The notes below the pieces were generated by a model that did not search any database, was not told the origin of the DNA, and saw nothing but the letters and a program-made list of their open reading frames with translations. Below are positions 33,254 to 38,711 of a stretch of 38,711 nucleotides of DNA, piece by piece (the first letter of the stretch is position 1; the number at the start of each line of letters is the position of its first letter). A program made the position numbers and the translations under genes. This stretch comes from Spirochaetales bacterium (GTDB lineage Bacteria; Spirochaetota; Spirochaetia; Treponematales; UBA12059). The stretch is from the NCBI GenBank assembly GCA_016926955.1, contig JAFGNN010000080.1:76483-115193 (forward strand). Direction: 5' to 3'.

Positions 33254-33418
33254 GATGCCCGGACCCCGACTGTCGCCAGCGCCCGCTTCCTCATCACTTT
33301 CCCTTTCCTCTTCTTCCCTCCCTCCTGTCTCCGTGCCTCCGTGCCTCCGTGTTTCTTCTGTTCTTATATCCCTCCTTCGATCCGTCGAGAATCGTAGGGT
33401 AGGAGAACGCAATGCTTG
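33254..33418 (+). pseudogene. Orphan ribosome-binding site and ATG read into a repeat
   Basis: AGGAGG (33241-33246) and an ATG at 33254 form a textbook initiation site right after hslU. The frame that follows (MPGPRLSPAPASS...) soon becomes low-complexity Ser/Leu/Pro because it translates repeat copy 4, and it stops at 33416-33418 inside flgB. It may be the 5' remnant of a gene truncated when the repeat arrived. A functional 54-aa peptide is unlikely. Confidence 0.3.
33296..33360. repeat. NCACGGAG repeat, copy 4, right arm only
   Basis: A polypyrimidine tract is followed by CTCCGTGC, CTCCGTGC, CTCCGTGT and TTCTTCTG. This matches the right arm of the other copies, but no NCACGGAG left arm exists between it and the hslU stop. 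It lies just upstream of flgB. The rest of the hslU-flgB gap shows no clear promoter. Confidence 0.75.
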
Positions 33419-33831
33419 AATCGACGACTTTCGGCAAGACCGTGGAGCTCCTCAAGCGCTCAATGGACGTCACGGTCTTGAGGCGCGACGTGATCGCCAA
33501 CAACATTGCCAACGCGGGCGTCCCGAACTACAAGCGCTCGGAGATCAATTTCGAGTCGTCCCTGAAGCGGGCCCTCGAGAGCGAGACGATGAAGCCTGCC
33601 CTCGACCTGGCCACCACCGACGAAAGGCACATGCCGCTCTGGCGGCCGGCCGACTGGCGGACCGTGCAGCCGCGCCGCGTCCTCGACTACCTGACCCAGT
33701 CGAAGAACAACGGCAACAACGTGGACGCCGAGCAGGAAATGATGGACAGCCTGGAGAACCAGCTCATGTACACCCTGATGAGCCAGGCCGCCGCCTTCGA
33801 ATTCAACCAGGTCAATCAGGCCCTGAAGTAA
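33412..33831 (+). CDS. flgB: Flagellar proximal rod protein FlgB
   Basis: FlgB forms part of the proximal rod of the periplasmic flagellum. The 139-aa protein has the conserved N-terminal rod motif DVIANNIANAGVPNYKRSEI and a C-terminal helix QLMYTLMSQAAAFEFNQVNQ with heptad spacing. The central NNVDAEQEMMDSLEN segment is typical. AGGAG (33401-33405) lies 6 nt before the ATG. Two repeat elements flank this gene. Confidence 0.95.
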   Translation: MLESTTFGKTVELLKRSMDVTVLRRDVIANNIANAGVPNYKRSEINFESSLKRALESETMKPALDLATTDERHMPLWRPADWRTVQPRRVLDYLTQSKNNGNNVDAEQEMMDSLENQLMYTLMSQAAAFEFNQVNQALK

Positions 33832-33843
33832 TGGAAACGGAAT

Positions 33844-33986
33844 ACCACGGAGCCACGGAGATGGGGAGGAAGAAAGGGAGTGAGGAACTTGGCATGACGG
33901 GAGAGGTCCGAATCTCTGTATCCTCGATCCTTCCCCTTTCCCCTGTTTTTCTCCCTCTTCACTCCGTGCCTCCGTGCCTCCGTGGT
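33844..33986. repeat. NCACGGAG palindromic repeat, copy 5, inside the flagellar operon
   Basis: The left arm is CCACGGAG CCACGGAG plus a polypurine run (33845-33879). The right arm is polypyrimidine and ends CTCCGTGC, CTCCGTGC, CTCCGTGG (to 33986). It fills the flgB-flgC gap, leaving the flgC ribosome-binding site (GGAG at 33995) free. A long hairpin here could reduce read-through or protect the flgB mRNA end. Confidence 0.85.
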
Positions 33987-34004
33987 TCGTCATTGGAGTA
34001 AGCC

Positions 34005-34460
34005 ATGGGACTTTTTAGCGCCATCAATATCGCGGCGACGGGGATGAGCGCGGAGCGGCTCCGCACCGACGTCATCGCCGACAACATCGCCAACGCCTCC
34101 ACCACGCGCACGCCCGAGGGCGGGCCTTTCAAGCGCTCGCGCGTGGTGTTGCGGCCCATCGTGGACACGCCCTACTTCCGCCTGCCCTTCCTTCCGAAGC
34201 AGTGGGACGACGGGGCGGGCAGGGGCGTGCGAGTCGTCGAGGTCGGCAAGGACGAGAGCCCCTCGCGGCTCGTGTACGATCCGACGCACCCCGACGCCAT
34301 CAAGAGCGGCCCGAACGAGGGCTACGTCGAGATGCCGAACGTCAACATCGTCACCGAGATGGTGGACATGATCGCGGCCTCTCGCGCCTACGAGGCGAAC
34401 TCGGCCATCGTCAACGGGTCCAAGGCCATGTTCCTCAAGGCCCTCGAGATCGGGAGGTAA
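34005..34460 (+). CDS. flgC: Flagellar proximal rod protein FlgC
   Basis: This 151-aa rod protein has the N-terminal AINIAATGMSAERLRTDVIA and DNIANASTTRTPEGGPFKRS motif and the C-terminal EMVDMIAASRAYEANSAIVN helix that are hallmarks of FlgC. It polymerises on FlgB in the proximal rod. Gene fliE follows after 4 nt. Confidence 0.96.
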   Translation: MGLFSAINIAATGMSAERLRTDVIADNIANASTTRTPEGGPFKRSRVVLRPIVDTPYFRLPFLPKQWDDGAGRGVRVVEVGKDESPSRLVYDPTHPDAIKSGPNEGYVEMPNVNIVTEMVDMIAASRAYEANSAIVNGSKAMFLKALEIGR

Positions 34461-34464
34461 GTAG

Positions 34465-34800
34465 ATGAACACCCTTTTGCCGGTCGACATCGCCTCGGGC
34501 GACGTGATCAGGATGCTCCGCACCTCGCCGAACCACTTCACCACGAACGGACAGCTCGGCGGCGCCGAGGCGGAGAAGGCCCCCAGCTTCGAGAGCGCGA
34601 TGCTCAAGGCGCTCGACGGCGTCAACGCCAGCCAGCAGGAAAGCTCGAACCTGGTCCAGCAAATGCTCGTTGACCCCGACTCGGTGGACGCCCACGAGGT
34701 GACCATCGCCATGAGCGAGGCCAGCATGACGCTCAATATCGCCCGGACCGTCCTCGACCGCGTCGTGCGGGCCTGGAAGGAAGTCCTGAACACCAGGTAA
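34465..34800 (+). CDS. fliE: MS-ring/rod junction protein FliE
   Basis: FliE joins the MS ring to the rod. The 111-aa protein has the conserved C-terminal half DPDSVDAHEVTIAMSEASMT and ARTVLDRVVRAWKEVLNT; the first 40 residues are less conserved. GGGAGG upstream of the ATG gives a good ribosome-binding site. Confidence 0.94.
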   Translation: MNTLLPVDIASGDVIRMLRTSPNHFTTNGQLGGAEAEKAPSFESAMLKALDGVNASQQESSNLVQQMLVDPDSVDAHEVTIAMSEASMTLNIARTVLDRVVRAWKEVLNTR

Positions 34801-34807
34801 GGCGTTT

Positions 34808-34829
34808 CGCCATCGCTAGCGCGATGGCG
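34808..34829. repeat. Short palindrome between fliE and fliF
   Basis: CGCCATCGC (34808-34816), a TAGC loop and GCGATGGCG (34821-34829) form a 9-bp perfect stem. It lies 8 nt after the fliE stop. The adjoining 13 bases CGATGGCGGACGC (34822-34834) recur in inverted form after fliG (37662-37674). Confidence 0.6.
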
Positions 34830-34863
34830 GACGCGTTGCTTCGTTCTGCCTTGGGAGGGGATC

Positions 34864-36570
34864 ATGAACGAATGGATCAAGAAGACGCTCGACCAGCTCA
34901 AGGCCCTCTGGGGCCGTTGGTCCGTCGTCCAGAAGCTCGTGCTCGCGGGCATCGTCGTCGCGGCAATCGTCGGCGTGGTGCTGCTCTTCACCCTGTCGGC
35001 CTCTCCGACCCAGGTCAGGCTCATCTCGACCCCCATCCGCGACGACGACGAGCTCCGGCGCATCACGGGCCGCCTCGACGAGGAAGGCATCGAGGTCACC
35101 GTCGGCGAAGACAACATCATCTACGTGGCCGACCAGGAAACCCGCACCCGGGCAAACTCGCTCCTGATGCGCGAGGACCTGATCCCCAAGGGCACCGACC
35201 TCTGGTCGGTCTTCTCGATCGACCGCTTCACGGTCACCGACTTCGAACGCAACGTGAACCTCCGCAGGGCCATCACCCAGGAGGTCACGCGCCACATCGA
35301 GGGCATCGCCGACATCGACAAGGCCAACGTGGTCATCGAGATACCCGAGGACGAGCTTTTCGCCGCCGACCAGAAGCCGGTGACGGCGAGCGTCATCCTC
35401 TTCCCGAAGCCCGGATCCGACATCGTCACGAACAGGGCCAAGCTCGAGGGCATCCAGAAGATCATCAAATTCGCCGTCTCGGGTCTCGCGGACGAGAACA
35501 TCGTCATCACCGACCAGAACGGCGTCATCCTCAACGACTTCGCCGGCATGGCCGAGTTCGACCGCCTCGAGCAGACCAAGCGCGAGCAGCAGCTCATCCA
35601 GCGCCTCGAGGTCCAGTACCGCGCCGCCGTGCTCAAGGCCCTCCAGCAGATCTACACCGCCGACCGGGTGCGCGACCTCAACATCAAGATCGACATGGAC
35701 ATGAGCAAGAAGGCGGTGGCGACCGAGGAATTCTTCCCCTTCACGCTCAGGCCGGACAATCCGACCACGCCCTACGACGACTCAGAGATAGTCCCTTCCG
35801 TGACGCGCTCGAGCTCCGAGACCACCTCCGACTACCAGGGCACGGGCTTCAACCCCGAGGGCCCGGCGGGCGTCGAAGGCCAGACCGCCCCGGCGTACAA
35901 GGACCTCCAGAACATGGTGGGCAAGGCGACCCAGACCTCGACCATCGTCAACGAGGAGATCAACCGTCGCGAAACCGCCGAGGAGCGCTCGCCGACCATC
36001 GACCGCGTCACGGTCTCGGTCAACATAGACGGCGTCTGGAAGCGTAAATTCGACGACAAGGGCCGCATGGTCATCGCGCCGGACGGCACGATCGAGCGCG
36101 CCTACGCGCCCGTGCCCGAGGACGAGCTCAAGTCGGCCGAGGCCCTGGTCCGCGACGCCGTCGGCTACGACAGGGCTCGGGGAGACTCGGTGACGGTCAG
36201 GAACATCGCCTTCGACCGGAGCCAGCAGTTCGCCGCGGAGGACGCCGACTGGCTCAGGCGCCAGAACGTCAACGCGATACTGCTCTGGTCGCTGGCGGGA
36301 TTGGCCGCCCTCATGGTATCCTTCATCGTGTTCCGCCTGATCAGCCGCGAGCTCGAGCGCAAGCGGCGTCTCGCGGAGGAGAAGCGCGCCCTCGAGCAGC
36401 AGATGCTCCGGGAAAACGCCATCCGCCAGGCCGAGGAACAGAACATCGAGGTGTCCATGTCCGTCGAGGAGCGCAAGCGACTCGAGCTCCAGGAACACGC
36501 CATCAACCTGGCCAAGGAGCATCCGGAGGACGTGGCCCAGCTCATCCGGACCTGGCTCCGGGAGGAGTAG
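34864..36570 (+). CDS. fliF: Flagellar MS-ring protein FliF
   Basis: FliF forms the MS ring in the inner membrane. The 568-aa protein has a first membrane segment at about 20-42, ring-building motifs (LRRAITQEVTRHIEGIADI, DKANVVIEIP), an acidic/Ser-rich periplasmic region with the SSETTSDYQGTGFNPEGPAG segment, a second membrane segment at about 475-500 (ILLWSLAGLAALMVSFIVF), and the FliG-binding C-terminus EDVAQLIRTWLREE. GGGAGGGG precedes the ATG. Confidence 0.97.
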   Translation: MNEWIKKTLDQLKALWGRWSVVQKLVLAGIVVAAIVGVVLLFTLSASPTQVRLISTPIRDDDELRRITGRLDEEGIEVTVGEDNIIYVADQETRTRANSLLMREDLIPKGTDLWSVFSIDRFTVTDFERNVNLRRAITQEVTRHIEGIADIDKANVVIEIPEDELFAADQKPVTASVILFPKPGSDIVTNRAKLEGIQKIIKFAVSGLADENIVITDQNGVILNDFAGMAEFDRLEQTKREQQLIQRLEVQYRAAVLKALQQIYTADRVRDLNIKIDMDMSKKAVATEEFFPFTLRPDNPTTPYDDSEIVPSVTRSSSETTSDYQGTGFNPEGPAGVEGQTAPAYKDLQNMVGKATQTSTIVNEEINRRETAEERSPTIDRVTVSVNIDGVWKRKFDDKGRMVIAPDGTIERAYAPVPEDELKSAEALVRDAVGYDRARGDSVTVRNIAFDRSQQFAAEDADWLRRQNVNAILLWSLAGLAALMVSFIVFRLISRELERKRRLAEEKRALEQQMLRENAIRQAEEQNIEVSMSVEERKRLELQEHAINLAKEHPEDVAQLIRTWLREE

Positions 36571-36573
36571 CGA

Positions 36574-37662
36574 ATGGCGTCGCAGCCGGCCCGGACCCAG
36601 TCCCGGCCTTCGGAGAAGGATCCCCCCCCAAAGGCTTCCGGCGGGAAGAAGGGGGCCAAGGGCAAGGAGCTCTCTGGCCGACAGAAGGCCGCCATCTTCC
36701 TCGTCTCGCTCGGCTCGGAGATTTCCGCCGAAATATTCAAGCACCTGCGCGAGGACGAGATCGAGACCCTGACCTTCGAGATCGCGCGGCTCGACGCCAT
36801 CGAGCCGGAGCAGAAGGACGCCGTCCTCATGGAGTTCCAGGAACTCATGATGGCCGCCGACTTCATCACCTCCGGCGGCATCGATTACGCGCGCGAGCTT
36901 CTGGAGAAGGCGCTCGGCTCGCAGAAGGCCATCGACATCATCAACCGCCTGACCTCGAGCCTCCAGGTCAGGCCCTTCGACTTCATCCGGCGCACGGATC
37001 CGGCGCACCTCCTGAACTTCATCCAGCAGGAGCACCCGCAGACCATCGCCCTGATCCTGGCCTACCTCGAGCCGAACAAGGCCGGCTACATACTCCAGAA
37101 GCTGCCCCACGAGGCGCAGTCTGATGTGGCCCGGCGCATCGCGACCATGGACCGGACCAGCCCGGAGGTCCTCCGCGAGGTGGAACGAGTCCTCGAGAAG
37201 AAGCTCTCCACCCTGTCGAGCGAGGACTTCACGGCCGCCGGCGGCGTCGACTCCATCGTCGAGATACTCAACCTGGTGGACCGCACCACGGAGAAGGGCA
37301 TCATCGAGAGCCTCGAGGAGGAGAACCCCGAGCTCGCCGAGGAGATCAAGAAGAAGATGTTCGTCTTCGAGGACATCGTCCTTCTCGACGACCGCTCCAT
37401 ACAGAAGCTCATCCGCGAGGTCGACTCGGCGGAGCTCGCCAAGGCGCTCAAGGGCGTCGATCCCGAGGTCGCCGAGAAGATCTACAAGAACCAGTCGAAG
37501 CGCGCGGCGGCCATGCTCAAGGAAGACATGGAGTACATGGGGCCTGTGCGCCTCAAAGACGTCGAGGAAGCCCAGCAGAAGATCGTATCCATCATCCGCC
37601 ACCTCGAGGAGACCGGCGACATCGTCATCTCCCGCGGGGAGGGCGACGAGCTCGTGCAATAG
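36574..37662 (+). CDS. fliG: Flagellar motor switch protein FliG
   Basis: FliG transmits torque between the stator and the rotor. The 362-aa protein has a Lys/Gly/Pro-rich N-terminal tail (about 1-35), the FliF-binding N domain, the EHPQTIALILAYLEPNKAG motif of the middle domain, and the C-terminal LLDDRSIQKLIREVDSAELA charged ridge, followed by KNQSKRAAAMLKEDMEYMGP. It starts 3 nt after fliF. Many spirochaetes have two fliG genes; this one occupies the canonical flg/fli operon place. Confidence 0.97.
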   Translation: MASQPARTQSRPSEKDPPPKASGGKKGAKGKELSGRQKAAIFLVSLGSEISAEIFKHLREDEIETLTFEIARLDAIEPEQKDAVLMEFQELMMAADFITSGGIDYARELLEKALGSQKAIDIINRLTSSLQVRPFDFIRRTDPAHLLNFIQQEHPQTIALILAYLEPNKAGYILQKLPHEAQSDVARRIATMDRTSPEVLREVERVLEKKLSTLSSEDFTAAGGVDSIVEILNLVDRTTEKGIIESLEEENPELAEEIKKKMFVFEDIVLLDDRSIQKLIREVDSAELAKALKGVDPEVAEKIYKNQSKRAAAMLKEDMEYMGPVRLKDVEEAQQKIVSIIRHLEETGDIVISRGEGDELVQ

Positions 37663-37674
37663 CGTCCGCCATCG
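37662..37674 (-). repeat. 13-bp inverted match to the fliE-fliF palindrome
   Basis: GCGTCCGCCATCG begins at the last base of the fliG stop codon. It is the exact reverse complement of bases 34822-34834. The full 9-bp stem is not reproduced here, so this may be half of the same element or chance. Confidence 0.35.
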
Positions 37675-37697
37675 GGCGCGGCCAGGGAAGGTAAGGC

Positions 37698-38615
37698 ATG
37701 GCGAAGACGGTGTTCAGGCCCGCGGAGATCGTCCACCTCGGTACGAAGTACCTGATCGAGGCTCCCGAGGGAGAAGTCGACGAGGCGGTCGCGGAGCCCG
37801 AGCCTTTCGAGGAATACTCGGGTCCCACCGCGGACGACCTTCGCCGCGAGGCCGAGGCCTTCAAGGCCGACTGGGAGCGCGAGAAGGAAGCCATGGCCTC
37901 GGCCGCGCGCGCAGAGGCCGAGGAGATCATCCGCCGCGCCGAGTCGGCCGCCTTCGAGGACGTAAAGCGCAAGACCGACCAGGCGCAGAAGCTCCGCCGC
38001 GAGGCGGAGGAGGAGACCGCGCGCCTGCTCGCGGAAGCCGAATCGAAGGTAAAGCAGCTCGAGGCCGAGGCGCTGGCCCGCGTCGACGCGGTGCAGAAGG
38101 ACGCTTTCAAGAAAGGCTTCGAGCAGGGGCGCGAGGAAGGCTACAAGGAAGGGGTGCGCGAAGTCGAGCGCCTCGTCGACAGGCTCCATATCGTCATCGA
38201 CCGCGCCCTCGACAAGCGCAACGAGATCCTCGAGAAGACAGAGGGGCAGATCGTCGAGCTCGTGCTCCTTGTCGCCCGCAAGGTGGTCAAGGTCATCAGC
38301 GAGAACCAGAAGAACGTGGTGGTTTCGAACATCGCCCAGGCCCTGCGCAAGCTCAAGGCCCGGAGCGAGGTGACCATCAAGGTCAACCTGGCCGACCTCC
38401 AGCTGGCGAGCGACCATCTCAAGGATTTCATCGCGATGGCGGAAAACGCCAAGAACCTGGTCGTCGTCGAGGACACCTCCATCGACCGCGGCGGCTGCGT
38501 CATCGAGACGGACTTCGGAGAGATCGACGCGCGCATCCAGAGCCAGCTGCACGAGCTCGAGGAGAAGATCCTCGACATCTCGCCCATCAAGGCGCGGGGC
38601 AAGGTCCAGTCTTGA
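37698..38615 (+). CDS. fliH: Flagellar export regulator FliH
   Basis: FliH binds and regulates the export ATPase FliI. The 305-aa protein has a short N-terminal region, a long Glu/Ala/Arg/Lys-rich coiled coil (about 45-150) with a Gly-rich GFEQGREEGYKEGVRE patch typical of FliH, and a C-terminal V-ATPase subunit E-like domain (VELVLLVARKVVKVISENQK onward, then SIDRGGCVIETDFGEIDARI). GGAAGGTAAGG precedes the ATG. Confidence 0.93.
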   Translation: MAKTVFRPAEIVHLGTKYLIEAPEGEVDEAVAEPEPFEEYSGPTADDLRREAEAFKADWEREKEAMASAARAEAEEIIRRAESAAFEDVKRKTDQAQKLRREAEEETARLLAEAESKVKQLEAEALARVDAVQKDAFKKGFEQGREEGYKEGVREVERLVDRLHIVIDRALDKRNEILEKTEGQIVELVLLVARKVVKVISENQKNVVVSNIAQALRKLKARSEVTIKVNLADLQLASDHLKDFIAMAENAKNLVVVEDTSIDRGGCVIETDFGEIDARIQSQLHELEEKILDISPIKARGKVQS

Positions 38616-38711
38616 GCCTCGACCTGATCGGCAAGTACCTGGACGCGGTCGACTCCGCTGATCCCATCAAGTACGCGGGGCGCGTCACGCGAGTCCAGGG
38701 CCTGCTCGTGG
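38612..38711 (+). CDS. fliI: Flagellum-specific ATPase FliI, N-terminal fragment
   Basis: The frame runs off the right edge after 33 codons. It starts at TTG 38612, which overlaps the fliH TGA, and reads MSLDLIGKYLDAVDSADPIK then YAGRVTRVQGLLV. The GRVTRVQGLLV beta-barrel segment is the usual N-terminal signature of FliI and related rotary-type ATPases. The catalytic part lies outside the window. Confidence 0.88.
   Translation, partial: MSLDLIGKYLDAVDSADPIKYAGRVTRVQGLLV

Noticed and set aside
33294-33512. Minus-strand frame with a TEARRHGDRREG-like end
   Set aside because: Its C-terminus is just the translation of repeat copy 4 and the rest is antisense to flgB; similar spurious frames occur at each repeat.

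Overview
This window looks like chromosomal DNA from a high-GC member of the Spirochaetota, probably a free-living or host-associated Treponema/Spirochaeta relative. The evidence is gene order rather than any single marker. The cell-division cluster mraZ-rsmH-ftsL-murF-mraY-ftsW-ftsQ-ftsA-ftsZ runs into a TPR lipoprotein, dprA, topA, xerC, hslVU and then flgB-flgC-fliE-fliF-fliG-fliH-fliI. From memory, Borrelia and Treponema have essentially this order. There are no phage genes, insertion sequences, tRNA or rRNA genes and no CRISPR array. Coding density is very high, with many 1-20 bp overlaps that imply translational coupling.

Layout. (1) 1-3861, plus strand: tail of an unidentified gene, a strong promoter, rpoZ, miaA, a small membrane export-family protein and a UvrD/Rep helicase. 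(2) 4001-7806, minus strand: a 962-aa protein with a degenerate P-loop and a TPR-like C-terminal half, coupled to an RlmM/FtsJ-like rRNA methyltransferase. (3) 7922-10890, plus strand: a partner-switching module made of a membrane PP2C phosphatase, a STAS antagonist and a GHKL kinase. (4) 11017-13040, minus strand: a PilZ protein and a lipoprotein. (5) 13103-15821, plus strand: an HD phosphohydrolase, a TtcA-like thiolase and a ComFB protein, all overlapping. (6) 16042-16281, minus strand: a small unknown gene. (7) 16442-38711, plus strand: the division, recombination, protease and flagellar supercluster described above, cut off in fliI.

How the parts fit. Region 7 couples peptidoglycan precursor synthesis and septum assembly (murF, mraY, ftsW/Q/L/A/Z) with chromosome processing (two Xer recombinases, TopA, DprA), the HslVU protease, and the base of the periplasmic flagellar motor (rod, MS ring, switch, export ATPase). 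MraZ appears to autoregulate this block through 10-bp-spaced boxes. PilZ and ComFB both suggest c-di-GMP input nearby.

The most unusual structural signal is an interspersed inverted-repeat family. It is built from the 8-bp unit NCACGGAG and its complement CTCCGTGN, flanking polypurine/polypyrimidine arms. Five copies occur: one at each of the three convergent gene junctions, one between flgB and flgC, and a one-armed copy just before flgB. Other notable points are a miaA without a canonical start codon upstream of its P-loop, an ftsA that seems to begin at CTG, several promoters whose -10 box lies only 6-9 nt from the start codon, and a histone-H1-like N-terminal tail on topoisomerase I.
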